A DNA stretch of 64,000 nucleotides, taken from assembly GCF_002799155.1 (NCBI RefSeq), contig NZ_NERD01000002.1, positions 4,249,448 through 4,313,447 on the forward strand. Direction: 5' to 3'. The number at the start of each line of letters is the position of its first letter. Positions within the stretch are counted from its first letter, which is position 1. Shown here piece after piece: positions 46,514 through 57,550 of this stretch. Origin of the DNA: Stenotrophomonas maltophilia. GTDB lineage: Bacteria > Pseudomonadota > Gammaproteobacteria > Xanthomonadales > Xanthomonadaceae. Below the pieces are notes generated by a model. The model was not told the DNA's origin. It was given only the letters and a program-made list of their open reading frames with translations, and searched no databases. The position numbers were made by a program, and so were the translations under genes.

Positions 46514-46542
46514 GATAGGATACTACTAATTTCATTCCTATC
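46514..46542. promoter_or_regulatory. Candidate MarR operator (inverted repeat)
   Basis: GATAGGA and TCCTATC, separated by 15 bp of A+T-rich sequence, lie directly before the marR start codon. The A+T content is exceptional for this DNA. The position fits autorepression of the efflux operon. The spacing is wider than in many MarR sites. Confidence 0.5.
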
Positions 46543-46559
46543 AATGGTTTTTTCTGAAT

Positions 46560-47100
46560 GGGTAGGGTGTAGTGAGGAAAGCGTTGCGCCTGCCTGGTGT
46601 CGGGTGGGGCGGCGGGGGCCGGACGTGCAGGACACGCCGTGAACCCATCCTTGGGGGCTCGGCCGCGGCTTGCTCGTGTGCGCGTCCTGCGCACACGGCA
46701 AGACCGGCGTTGGGCGTCCTGCCCATCCCGCCCGAGGCATGCCTCGGGCCCATGCCGCGGACGGTCCTGCCGCCCGGCCCCCGCTGCCCTCCCATCACCC
46801 CGCGAGCGCGGTGGGTTGGCTCTTAGAAGCAAGAGCAGAAGCAGTGCGGACCAACGGTCCGCACCCACCAAAGCAGAAGACAGCACAGCAGCGGCGCGCG
46901 GTGCTTCCGAAGCCATGAACCCCCGCTTTTGCCCCCGCTTTCGGGCGGTCCGGCCGCGCCCGCGGGAAACCGTCAGGGAGGGGGAGAGGGGGCTGCGCAG
47001 GACCGTTGGCGCCATGGATGGCGCCATCGAGCCCCCAGGGATGGGTTCACGGCGTGTCCTGCGCAGCCCCCTCTCCCCCTCCAAACCGATAGCAACGAGG
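46560..47100. repeat. Non-coding block of nested inverted repeats
   Basis: The 0.69-kb marR-folE gap holds no convincing gene but many palindromes. The largest is a 27-bp perfect inverted repeat, 46977-47003 against 47056-47082, whose loop contains a second hairpin (GGCGCCAT-GG-ATGGCGCC). Part of its right arm and loop (about 47028-47063) is repeated inverted at about 46623-46662. Smaller perfect hairpins are at 46674-46697 (CGTGTGCGC stem), 46731-46748 (CCCGAGGCATGCCTCGGG) and 46847-46863 (GCGGACC-AAC-GGTCCGC). GTCCTGC/GCAGGAC recurs throughout. It may be a mosaic of mobile palindromic repeats. Confidence 0.8.
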
Positions 47101-47193
47101 CGCCGCAAGAACCCCCCGATGAACCGTCCCAACAGGACGACCCACCCCCCGGTCGGGTACGATGCTCGCCCCCCGTTCGGGACGCTGTACGCA

Positions 47194-47805
47194 ATGAGCA
47201 AGAACAACGAAAAGGCCGCCCCGCAGGGCGACGTGACCCAGGACCAGGCCGAGGATGCCGTGCGCATCCTGCTGCGCTGGGCCGGTGAGGACCCGTCCCG
47301 CGAAGGCCTGCTGGATACCCCCCGCCGTGTCGCCGAAGCCTATGGCGACTGGTTCAGCGGTTACCGCGACGACCCGCGCGCCTACATGGAGCGGACCTTC
47401 GAGGAAGTGGCCGGCTACGACGAACTGATCGTCCTGCGCGACATCGAGTACGAAAGCCACTGCGAACACCACATGGCGCCGATCATCGGCCGCGTGCACG
47501 TCGGCTACCTGCCGGCCGGCAAGGTGGTGGGCATCAGCAAGCTGGCCCGCGTCGTCGAAGCCTACGCCCGCCGTTTCCAGGTGCAGGAGAAGATGACCGC
47601 GCAGATCGCCCAGTGCATCCAGGATGTGCTGCAGCCGATCGGTGTCGGCGTGGTCGTCGAAGGCGCCCACGAATGCATGACCACCCGCGGCATCCACAAG
47701 CGCGGCGTCAGCATGGTCACCTCGAAGATGCTGGGCAGCTTCCGCGACGACGCGCGTACCCGCGCCGAGTTCCTGCGCTTCATCGAAGTGGGCGGCAAGC
47801 GCTGA
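47194..47805 (+). CDS. folE: GTP cyclohydrolase I
   Basis: Converts GTP to 7,8-dihydroneopterin triphosphate, the first step of folate and pterin synthesis. It is 203 aa from [21 protein letters not shown]. The active-site motifs are [33 protein letters not shown] (zinc Cys and His) and the C-terminal [27 protein letters not shown] with the second zinc Cys. It stands just before the jetABC-like operon, separated by hairpins. Confidence 0.97.
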   Translation: MSKNNEKAAPQGDVTQDQAEDAVRILLRWAGEDPSREGLLDTPRRVAEAYGDWFSGYRDDPRAYMERTFEEVAGYDELIVLRDIEYESHCEHHMAPIIGRVHVGYLPAGKVVGISKLARVVEAYARRFQVQEKMTAQIAQCIQDVLQPIGVGVVVEGAHECMTTRGIHKRGVSMVTSKMLGSFRDDARTRAEFLRFIEVGGKR

Positions 47806-47823
47806 GCCGCCTGCCCGCACCCC

Positions 47824-47873
47824 GCCGGCCGCTGCGGGCCGGCATGCCCACGGCTGCCCACGCGGCAGCCGTG
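47824..47873. terminator. Hairpins after folE, possible terminator or repeat
   Basis: CACGGCTGCC-CACGC-GGCAGCCGTG (47849-47873) is a perfect 10-bp hairpin. It follows a CCGGCC...GGGCCGG palindrome at about 47824-47841. No T tract is seen, so Rho-independent termination is uncertain. Confidence 0.5.
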
Positions 47874-47878
47874 CGTAG

Positions 47879-50075
<2,197 letters not shown>

Positions 50076-50091
50076 GAGACCCGAACATCGC

Positions 50092-53000
50092 ATGGCTATC
50101 TCCAAGCACACTCCCGCCCTGTTCAACGAAGGCCTGCCGGACCCGCGCCTGCAGCAGTTCCGCATGCGCCGCCTGCAGGTGCACAACTGGGGCACCTTCA
50201 ACGGCCTGACCGAAGTACCGATCGCCGAGCGCGGCTTCCTGTTCGTCGGCCGTTCCGGCTCGGGCAAGTCGACCCTGCTCGATGCCATGTCCGCGCTGCT
50301 GACGCCGCCGGCCATCGTCGACTTCAACGCCGCCGCGCGTGAAGCCGAGCGCAGTGGCCGCGACCGCAACCTGGTGTCCTACGTGCGTGGCGCATGGGCC
50401 GACCAGCAGGACAGCGGCACCGGCGAAATCGCCACACAGTACCTGCGCAAGGGCGCCACCTGGACCGCACTGGTGCTGGAATACCGCGCCGGCGATGGCC
50501 GCGTGGTCAGCCTGGTGCGCCTGCTGTGGATCTCCGGCAACGGCACCTCGGCCGGTGACGTGCGCAAGCACTACATGATCGCCGAGCGTCCGTTCGACAT
50601 CGCCAAGGATCTTGGCGGCTTCGACCTGGACCTGCGCAAGCTCAAGCAGAAGCTGTCCGACCTGCACCACTTCGACACCTTCTCCGGCTACGCCGAGCGC
50701 TTCCGCGACCTGCTCGGCATCGACAACGAAATGGCGCTGCGCCTGCTGCACAAGACGCAGTCGGCGAAGAACCTGGGCGACCTCAACGTCTTCCTGCGCG
50801 ACTTCATGCTCGACACGCCGAAGACCTTCGACGCCGCCGAGCGCCTGGTCAGCGACTTCGCCGAGCTCGATGGTGCGCACCAGGCCGTGGTCACCGCTCG
50901 CCGCCAGGTGGAAACCCTGCTGCCGGCACGCGCCTATTACAACGACCTGAAGGAAATGCACCGCCAGCGTGGCGACGACGAAGCCCTGAAGCTCGGCGTC
51001 GACAGCTTCCGCGAAAGCCGCCGCCAGGCGCTGATCGAAGCACGCCTGCGCGAAATGGATGTGCGCGACCGTGGCCTGCTCGGCGAAGAAGCCCAGCGCC
51101 GCGCCGCACTCGACAACCACACCGAGCGCCTGGCCGAACTGGAACTGCAGCGCCGCCAGCAGGGCGGCGAGCGCATCGAGGAACTGGAACGCGAGCAGGG
51201 CCGTGCCGAAGCCGAGCGCGACCGCCGCCAGGCCAAGCGCGAGCAGGCAATCCAGGCGGCAAAGCAGCTGCAGGCTGAGCTGCCGGACGACGCTCACGGT
51301 TTCGCCGAGCTGGTCGAACGCGCGCAGAACGAGTTGCAGGATCGCCAGCGTGCCTCTTCGGCGCTGGACGACGCGATCAGTGATCGCCTCGGTGGCAAGC
51401 GCGATGACGAGCGCCGCTTCGGCGAAGTGCGCCTCGAACTCGAAGCGATGCAGCGCACGCCGTCCAACATTCCGGCGCCGATGCAGAAGCTGCGCGCGCG
51501 TCTGGCCGAGGAAACCGGCATCGCCGAAGCGGCACTGCCGTTCGTCGGCGAGTTGATCCAGGTCCGCTCGGAAGAGCAGGGCTGGCAGGGCGCCATCGAG
51601 CGTGTGCTGGGCGGCTTCGCGTTGTCGCTGCTGGTCGATGACAAGCACTACAACGACGTCGCCGAGTGGGTGAACCGCACCCACCTGGGCATGCGCTTCA
51701 CCTATTATCGGGTGCGCCGCAACGATGATGCGTTCGCGCGTGAGCCGTCGGCCAGATCGTTGCTGCACAAGCTGGAACTGCGCGAGCACGTGTTCGAAAG
51801 CTGGCTGCGGCGCGAGCTTGGCAAGCGTTTCGACTACGAGTGCGTGGATGCCAAGCAGCTGCGCAACGTCGACCGCGGCATCACCCGCGAGGGCCAGGTC
51901 AAGCATCCCGGCGACCGTTTCGAGAAGGATGACCGGAGTGCGGTGGGCGACCGCCGTCGCTGGATCCTCGGCTTCAACAACCACGACAAGGTGGGCGCCT
52001 TCGAGCGCGAAGCGCAGGAACTGGCCAAGCGCATCGCCAGCTGCGAGACCGACATCGCGCGCCTGCGCGGCCAGCGTGACCGCGACAACGAGCGCCGCCT
52101 GGCCTGCCACGAGCTGGTCAGCATCAGCTGGAACGAGATCGACATCGCTGCCCCGCAGCAGCGCCTGAGTGATATCGAGGCGACCCTGCGCGACCTGCGC
52201 GAAGGCAATGCCGACCTCGCCAAGCTGGCCAGGCAGATCGATGCCGTGCGCGCCGACATCGAGCAGTCGCGCCGCACCTATGAAGACGTCCGCGTCGAGC
52301 GCGGCCAGCTGGTCAAGGAACGTGATCGCCTCGACCGCGCCCGCCAGCAGAGCCGTGCACTGGTGCTGCCGAGCCTGGCCCAGGAGCAGGAAGCCGGGCT
52401 GGCCGAGCGCCTGCAGGAGCAGGGCCCGCTCAGCCTGGAAACGCTCGAAGCGCACATGCGCCAGGTCAGCAACGCGCTGAACGAGCAGCTGTCGTCCTCG
52501 CAGCAGGACCTCAACCGCATCGAGAACCAGCTGATCGGCTGCTTCCGCCGCTTCGTCCAGCAGTGGCCGGAGGAATCGGGCGACTTCACCGTCTCGGTGG
52601 CCTCGGCCGAGGACTTCCTGGCCCGCCTCGAACGGCTGGAGCGTGATGGCCTGCCGCAGCACGAAGAGCGCTTCTTCGATCTGCTGCAGAACCAGAGCAA
52701 GAACAACCTGCTGGCACTGCAGCGCCACAGCGCCGAGGCCCGCAAGTCGATCGGCCAGCGCTTGGACGAAGTGAACGCCAGCCTGGAACAGGTGCCGTTC
52801 AACCGTGGCACGCTGCTGACCATTGAACTGAGCGACCGCCGCCTGCCGGAAGTCGGCGAGTTCCACCTGCAGCTGCGCGAGGTGCTGTCGCAGCAGCAGA
52901 CCGAGCAGCGCGAGCTGGCCGAATCGCAGTTCACCGTGCTGCGCCAGCTGGTCAACCGCCTGGGTTCGCAGGAAGGTGAGGACAAGCGCTGGCGCGAGCT

Positions 53001-53472
53001 GGTGCTGGACGTGCGCATGCACGTGGAGTTCATCGGCGTCGAGCTGGATGCGGAAACGCGCCAGCAGGTCGAGATCTACCGCAGCGGTGCCGGCAAGTCC
53101 GGTGGCCAGCGCCAGAAGCTGGCTACTACCTGCCTGGCCGCGGCACTGCGCTACCAGCTCGGCGGTGCCGACAGCCAGTTGCCCAGCTATGCCGCGGTCG
53201 TGCTCGACGAAGCCTTCGACAAGGCCGACAACGAGTTCACCGCACTGGCAATGAACATCTTCGACAACTTCGGCTTCCAGATGGTGGTGGCCACGCCGCT
53301 GAAGTCGGTGATGACGCTGGAACCCTTCATTGGTGGTGCCTGCTTCGTCGAGATCAGCGGCCGCCACGACTCCGGCGTGCTGTTGATCGAGTACGACGAA
53401 GAAGGCAAACGCCTGAAGCTGCCCGAGCGCAGCCGCCAGCAGGCCAACGAACCGGAAGAAGCGGAGGCCTGA
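50092..53472 (+). CDS. jetC: JetC-like SMC ATPase
   Basis: A 1126-aa SMC-like ATPase starting MAISKHTPALFNEGLPDPRL. Walker A GRSGSGKS lies at 53-60, there are long coiled coils at about 310-470 and 640-800, and a hinge-like region lies between about 480 and 600. The ABC signature KSGGQRQKLATTCLAAALRYQL starts near residue 1003, and Walker B VVLDEAFDKAD lies near 1037-1045. These are the motifs of Wadjet JetC (COG4913). It is the last gene of the operon. No JetD-type nuclease gene follows; the next gene faces it. Two GTAG palindromes separate them. Confidence 0.88.
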   Translation: MAISKHTPALFNEGLPDPRLQQFRMRRLQVHNWGTFNGLTEVPIAERGFLFVGRSGSGKSTLLDAMSALLTPPAIVDFNAAAREAERSGRDRNLVSYVRGAWADQQDSGTGEIATQYLRKGATWTALVLEYRAGDGRVVSLVRLLWISGNGTSAGDVRKHYMIAERPFDIAKDLGGFDLDLRKLKQKLSDLHHFDTFSGYAERFRDLLGIDNEMALRLLHKTQSAKNLGDLNVFLRDFMLDTPKTFDAAERLVSDFAELDGAHQAVVTARRQVETLLPARAYYNDLKEMHRQRGDDEALKLGVDSFRESRRQALIEARLREMDVRDRGLLGEEAQRRAALDNHTERLAELELQRRQQGGERIEELEREQGRAEAERDRRQAKREQAIQAAKQLQAELPDDAHGFAELVERAQNELQDRQRASSALDDAISDRLGGKRDDERRFGEVRLELEAMQRTPSNIPAPMQKLRARLAEETGIAEAALPFVGELIQVRSEEQGWQGAIERVLGGFALSLLVDDKHYNDVAEWVNRTHLGMRFTYYRVRRNDDAFAREPSARSLLHKLELREHVFESWLRRELGKRFDYECVDAKQLRNVDRGITREGQVKHPGDRFEKDDRSAVGDRRRWILGFNNHDKVGAFEREAQELAKRIASCETDIARLRGQRDRDNERRLACHELVSISWNEIDIAAPQQRLSDIEATLRDLREGNADLAKLARQIDAVRADIEQSRRTYEDVRVERGQLVKERDRLDRARQQSRALVLPSLAQEQEAGLAERLQEQGPLSLETLEAHMRQVSNALNEQLSSSQQDLNRIENQLIGCFRRFVQQWPEESGDFTVSVASAEDFLARLERLERDGLPQHEERFFDLLQNQSKNNLLALQRHSAEARKSIGQRLDEVNASLEQVPFNRGTLLTIELSDRRLPEVGEFHLQLREVLSQQQTEQRELAESQFTVLRQLVNRLGSQEGEDKRWRELVLDVRMHVEFIGVELDAETRQQVEIYRSGAGKSGGQRQKLATTCLAAALRYQLGGADSQLPSYAAVVLDEAFDKADNEFTALAMNIFDNFGFQMVVATPLKSVMTLEPFIGGACFVEISGRHDSGVLLIEYDEEGKRLKLPERSRQQANEPEEAEA

Positions 53473-53492
53473 TCCGGCCGGTTGAATGGGAA

Positions 53493-53560
53493 TGCCGGCC
53501 AGCGGCCGGCACTACCCATCGGCAGGGTTCATGACCCGGTAGTGCCGGCCGCTGGCCGGC
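53493..53560. repeat. Paired GTAG-headed palindromes, heads inward
   Basis: Element one (53493-53515) is TGCCGGCC-AGC-GGCCGGCACTAC, the inverse form. Element two (53539-53560) is GTAGTGCCGGCCGCTGGCCGGC. They are 23 bp apart, between the convergent jetC and TauE genes. The arrangement is the reverse of the pair at 26747. Confidence 0.88.
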
Positions 53561-53568
53561 AACCGCAT

Positions 53569-54357
53569 TCACGCTCCGCGGAACGTATCCCACGCCATCC
53601 GCGCGATCAGCACCACCACCAGCCCCACGAACAGCTTGCGGATGAACGGCGTACCGCCCTTCAGTGCCAACCGCGTGCCCACCACCGATCCGATGATGTT
53701 GGCCGCCGCCATCGGCAGCGCGAACAACCACAGGATGTTGCCGGTCGGCACGAAGAACGAGATCGCCGCAACATTCGTCGCCAGGTTCACCACCTTCGAT
53801 GCCGCCGATGCGCGCAGGAAATCCAGGCCGAAGAAGCGCACGAACAGGAAGATCAGGAAGCTGCCGGTGCCCGGCCCGAAAAAGCCGTCGTAGAAGCCGA
53901 TTGCCGCACCGATCGCCAGCGCGATCGCCAGTTCGCGGCGGCCGATCTCCTGCGGCCGGTGCAGCGCGCCGAAGTCCTTCTTCCACAGGGTGTAGGCCAG
54001 CATGGCGATCAGCAGCACCAGCACCAGGGGGCGCACCGCGTCCTTGGGCAGCAGGCTCACCGCGGTGGCCCCGGCGAAGGAGAAGATGAAGGCGGTACCG
54101 GCCGCGAACAGTACCGGCTTCCACGGGAAGCGCACGTTGCGCGCATAGCGCCAGGCGGCCGCGCCGGTACCGAACATCGAACTGAACTTGTTGGTACCGA
54201 ACAGCATCGCCGGCGTCTGCTGCGGCAGCACCGTGAACAGGCCGGGCAGCTGCACCAGGCCGCCGCCACCCACGGCAGCATCCACAAGGCCGGCGATGAA
54301 GGCGATCACCACCAGCCACCACAACTCAGGGGGAACCAGTTCCAGCACGGCGATCAA
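53569..54357 (-). CDS. TauE/SafE-family sulfite or sulfur-compound exporter
   Basis: A 262-aa membrane protein with about eight helices and the TauE signature repeated twice: [17 protein letters not shown] in the first half and [20 protein letters not shown] in the second. The family (COG0730) moves organic sulfur compounds or sulfite, but the substrate is not predictable. It starts [20 protein letters not shown] at 54357. It is convergent with the jetABC-like operon and divergent from the YchJ-like gene. Confidence 0.9.
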   Translation of the reverse strand: MIAVLELVPPELWWLVVIAFIAGLVDAAVGGGGLVQLPGLFTVLPQQTPAMLFGTNKFSSMFGTGAAAWRYARNVRFPWKPVLFAAGTAFIFSFAGATAVSLLPKDAVRPLVLVLLIAMLAYTLWKKDFGALHRPQEIGRRELAIALAIGAAIGFYDGFFGPGTGSFLIFLFVRFFGLDFLRASAASKVVNLATNVAAISFFVPTGNILWLFALPMAAANIIGSVVGTRLALKGGTPFIRKLFVGLVVVLIARMAWDTFRGA

Positions 54358-54450
54358 TCAAGGTGGGGGCGCGACAGCATACGCCTGTCCTGCTTCAGCT
54401 GGCCCGTGCCGCGCGTGGATCAATCCGCGCAACCCGGCGACAATGCCGGC

Positions 54451-54843
54451 ATGAGCCGAAAACCCGCCGATCCCTGCCCCTGTGGCCTGCCTGCCGACTA
54501 TGCCGCCTGCTGCGGCCGTTTCCACGCAGGCGAAGCCGCACCCGATGCCGAGCATCTGATGCGTTCGCGCTACAGCGCCTATGTGCGGGGCCTGGCCGAC
54601 TACCTGCGGCAGACCTGGCACCCGGACACGCGTCCGGCCGAGCTGTCATTGGACGAAGCACCCGGCCAGCGCACCCATTGGCTGGGCCTGACCGTGCACG
54701 AGCACACCGTCACCGGTACCGACAGCGCCGAAGTCCGCTTCACCGCGCGCTATCGCATCGGCGGCGGCAGCGCGGTGAGGATGACCGAACACAGCCGCTT
54801 CCAACGCATCGACGGCCGCTGGTACTACCTCGACGCAGTCTGA
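54451..54843 (+). CDS. ychJ: YchJ-like UPF0225 protein with SEC-C motif
   Basis: A 130-aa protein starting [25 protein letters not shown]. The N-terminal Cys cluster (Cys9, 11, 20, 21) is the SEC-C zinc-binding motif. The body contains [20 protein letters not shown], then THWLGLTV, and the NTF2-like core ending [15 protein letters not shown]. The function is unknown; members occur in many bacteria. It is 93 bp from the divergent TauE gene. Confidence 0.88.
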   Translation: MSRKPADPCPCGLPADYAACCGRFHAGEAAPDAEHLMRSRYSAYVRGLADYLRQTWHPDTRPAELSLDEAPGQRTHWLGLTVHEHTVTGTDSAEVRFTARYRIGGGSAVRMTEHSRFQRIDGRWYYLDAV

Positions 54844-54846
54844 GCC

Positions 54847-56217
54847 CTACGCGCTGCGCGCAGCTAGCAGGTGCTGGCCGCCGTGCGCCCGCACCTGGTT
54901 GCGGCCCTCGTCCTTGGCCACATACAGGGCCTGGTCGGCGGCCTTGACCACGGCCATCGGCTGCGGATCCACGCGGCTGTCGGCCAGCCCGATGCTCACC
55001 GTCACCTGCACCACCTGGCCGTTGCCGCCGCGTCCGCGCTGCTGGCGGCCGGCTTCATCGTCGCGGCTGCGGGTGCTGCGGTCGCGCAGCTGCATGCGCG
55101 TATCCTCGATGCTCTGCCGCAATGCTTCCACGGCATCGACACACGCCGCCGCCGGGCGGTCCAGGAACACCACCGCGAACTCCTCGCCGCCATAGCGGAA
55201 CGCGCGGCCACCGTCGCCCACCCGCGCCAGCCGCGACGCCACCAGGCGCAGTACATCGTCGCCAGTATCGTGGCCATGGGTGTCGTTGAACGATTTGAAG
55301 TGGTCCACGTCCACCATTGCGATGCTGTAGGTGCCGCGTGCCCGCTGCAGGGTCTCGTTGAACGCCCGTCGCCCCGGCAGGCCAGTCAACTCATCGCGGA
55401 AGGCCATGTGGAAGGATTCCTGCAGCATCGCGCCCAGCATCAGCAGCAGGGCGGCACCGCTCAGCGCGGGCAGCAGCACCGGCTGCAGGAAGATCCGCGG
55501 CAGCATCCACCACAGGCACAGCAGGGCCAGCAGCATCGCCGTGTGCAGTGGCCGCGGATGTCGCCACGCCTGCCAGCCCAATGCCGCTGTCGCCAGCAGG
55601 AACAGCAGCGCGGGCAGCTGCGCCAACGCGTTCCAGTCGGCGGGAATCCAGGCCCAATGACGGTTCGACAGCAGATCGTGCATGCCCTGCGGCTGCTGTG
55701 CCGCCAGCAGCAGGAAGATCACCAGTGCCGCGCCGCAGACCACGCTGCGCAGCAGCAGGTCCTGGCGCCGGCGTCCGCGCTCCGGCCACAGCGCCAGTCC
55801 CGCGAACAGCGCCGGCACCCAGGCCGAGATCGCGTGGAAGCGCAGCGGGGTCAGCGTGGTGACATGGCCATTGCGCAGGTAGCCAGCGACGTCCTGGTGC
55901 AGCAGCGCGAACACCACCGCCATCACCAGCAGCAGGCACAACGTGCGCACCTGGTGGTAGAGCAGGGCCAGGCCGGCACCGAGGCAGGCCAGCAGCCAGG
56001 GCAGGATGCGCTGGGCCGGGCTGGCCACATCCTCGGTGCCCAGCGCCATCCACAGCACCCCGACGACCAGCACGGCGGGCAGCACGAACAGGTAATGCGC
56101 AGGCTGGCGGAGCGGATGCAGGGGCACGCAGTAAGTCCAGTGCGGTGACGATGCGACCGCAGCATTGCCGTTAGCGGCGTCCCCACGCACTTCTTGAACG
56201 CGTGCGGCCGCTGCCAT
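54847..56217 (-). CDS. Membrane-bound diguanylate cyclase (GGDEF)
   Basis: An about 456-aa protein with seven or so transmembrane segments (from about AHYLFVLPAVLVVGVLWMALG to LSGAALLLMLGAMLQ), then a GGDEF domain. The active-site motif is FRYGGEEF, the substrate-binding helix is DVDHFKSFNDTHGHDTGDD, and an Arg/Gln-rich insert breaks up the domain. The inhibitory RxxD motif is absent from its usual place. The start is uncertain: ATG 56217 is used here, with 56241 and GTG 56127 also possible. Divergent from egtB. Confidence 0.8.
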   Translation of the reverse strand: MAAAARVQEVRGDAANGNAAVASSPHWTYCVPLHPLRQPAHYLFVLPAVLVVGVLWMALGTEDVASPAQRILPWLLACLGAGLALLYHQVRTLCLLLVMAVVFALLHQDVAGYLRNGHVTTLTPLRFHAISAWVPALFAGLALWPERGRRRQDLLLRSVVCGAALVIFLLLAAQQPQGMHDLLSNRHWAWIPADWNALAQLPALLFLLATAALGWQAWRHPRPLHTAMLLALLCLWWMLPRIFLQPVLLPALSGAALLLMLGAMLQESFHMAFRDELTGLPGRRAFNETLQRARGTYSIAMVDVDHFKSFNDTHGHDTGDDVLRLVASRLARVGDGGRAFRYGGEEFAVVFLDRPAAACVDAVEALRQSIEDTRMQLRDRSTRSRDDEAGRQQRGRGGNGQVVQVTVSIGLADSRVDPQPMAVVKAADQALYVAKDEGRNQVRAHGGQHLLAARSA

Positions 56218-56239
56218 GTGAACGAAGTGACGCCGAACC

Positions 56240-57550
56240 ATGACATCGCACTCACCGTCCAGCGCCGATGCTGCCCACATGGACAGCGCACCCGCCGCCG
56301 TCGCTGCTCCGCAGCGCGATCTCGCCCGCCGCTTTGCGCAGGTACGGGCCCGCAGCCTGCAGCTGGCTGCCCCGCTCAGTGCCGAGGACGCCATGCTGCA
56401 GAGCATGGCCGACGCCAGTCCCAGCAAATGGCACCTGGCCCATACCACCTGGTTCTTCGAACGCTTCGTGCTGGCCGGTTTTGCCACCACGCCGGCGCAT
56501 GATCCGGCCTGGGACTACCTGTTCAACAGTTACTACAAGAGCGTCGGTCCGGCGCATGCGCGGCCGCAGCGCGGGCTGCTGTCACGGCCCTCGTTGCAGC
56601 AGGTACGCGACTATCGGCAACAGGTCGACATGCAGGTGCAGTCCCGGCTGGCGGCGGGTGACCTCGACGAGCAGGCGCTGCACCACCTGCAGTTGGGACT
56701 GCAGCACGAGCAACAGCACCAGGAACTGTTGCTGACCGACATCAAGCATGCGTTCTGGTGCAATCCACTGCAGCCACCGTATCGCGAGGATCTGCGGCCC
56801 GTCACAAGCACCGCTACGGCGCAGGGCTGGATCGAATCGCCCGAACGGATCGTCACCGTCGGTGCCGCAGCATGGCCACGGCACGCTGCCTTCGCCTACG
56901 ACAATGAATCGCCGCCACACCGCGTGCTGCTGCCCGCGCATGCATTGGCCGAGCGCCCCGTCAGCAATGCCGAGTACCGCACCTTCATCGAGGCGGGTGG
57001 TTACCGCGAACCGCGCTGGTGGCTCAGCGAAGGCTGGGCATTGCGCGAAGCCGAGGACTGGCAGCACCCGCTGTACTGGGATGATGCCCTGCAGCGCGAG
57101 TACACCCTGGGCGGTTGGCGCGAACTGGATCCGCACGCGCCGGTCTGCCACCTCAGCTACTACGAGGCCGATGCCTGCGCCCGCTGGTCCGGCGCGCGCC
57201 TGCCCAGCGAGTTCGAGTGGGAAGCGGCCGCCGCCTCGCAGCCCCTGCGCGGCCACTTCGCCGACGACGATCACCTGCACCCGCAGGCGGAGCAGGGCAG
57301 TGGGCTGCGGCAGCTGTTCGGTGATGTCTGGGAGTGGACCGCCAGCGCCTATGGCGCCTACCCGGGCTTCCGTCCTTTTGACGGCAACCTCGGCGAATAC
57401 AACGGCAAGTTCATGTGCGGCCAGTGGGTACTGCGCGGCGGCAGCTGTGCCACACCCCGCGGCCACGTGCGCGCCAGCTACCGCAACTTCTTCATGCCAC
57501 CGGCACGGTGGCAGTTCTCCGGGCTGCGCCTGGCCAGGGACCTTGCATGA
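56240..57550 (+). CDS. egtB: Ergothioneine biosynthesis sulfoxide synthase EgtB
   Basis: Non-haem iron enzyme joining a sulfur donor to hercynine with oxygen, the second step of ergothioneine synthesis. It is 436 aa. The DinB-like N-terminal domain has the iron-binding histidines in KWHLAHTTWFFE (His68) and HEQQHQE (His156, His160). The C-terminal formylglycine-generating-like (FGE-sulfatase) domain includes NAEYRTFIEAGGY, RLPSEFEWEAAA and GDVWEWTASAYG. It overlaps egtD by 4 bp. Confidence 0.92.
   Translation: MTSHSPSSADAAHMDSAPAAVAAPQRDLARRFAQVRARSLQLAAPLSAEDAMLQSMADASPSKWHLAHTTWFFERFVLAGFATTPAHDPAWDYLFNSYYKSVGPAHARPQRGLLSRPSLQQVRDYRQQVDMQVQSRLAAGDLDEQALHHLQLGLQHEQQHQELLLTDIKHAFWCNPLQPPYREDLRPVTSTATAQGWIESPERIVTVGAAAWPRHAAFAYDNESPPHRVLLPAHALAERPVSNAEYRTFIEAGGYREPRWWLSEGWALREAEDWQHPLYWDDALQREYTLGGWRELDPHAPVCHLSYYEADACARWSGARLPSEFEWEAAAASQPLRGHFADDDHLHPQAEQGSGLRQLFGDVWEWTASAYGAYPGFRPFDGNLGEYNGKFMCGQWVLRGGSCATPRGHVRASYRNFFMPPARWQFSGLRLARDLA

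Noticed and set aside
50092..53472. MukB or SbcC as the identity of the SMC-like ATPase
   Set aside because: The neighbours are DUF3375 and DUF4194 proteins, as in type I Wadjet, not MukE/MukF or SbcD. Size and motif spacing also fit JetC.
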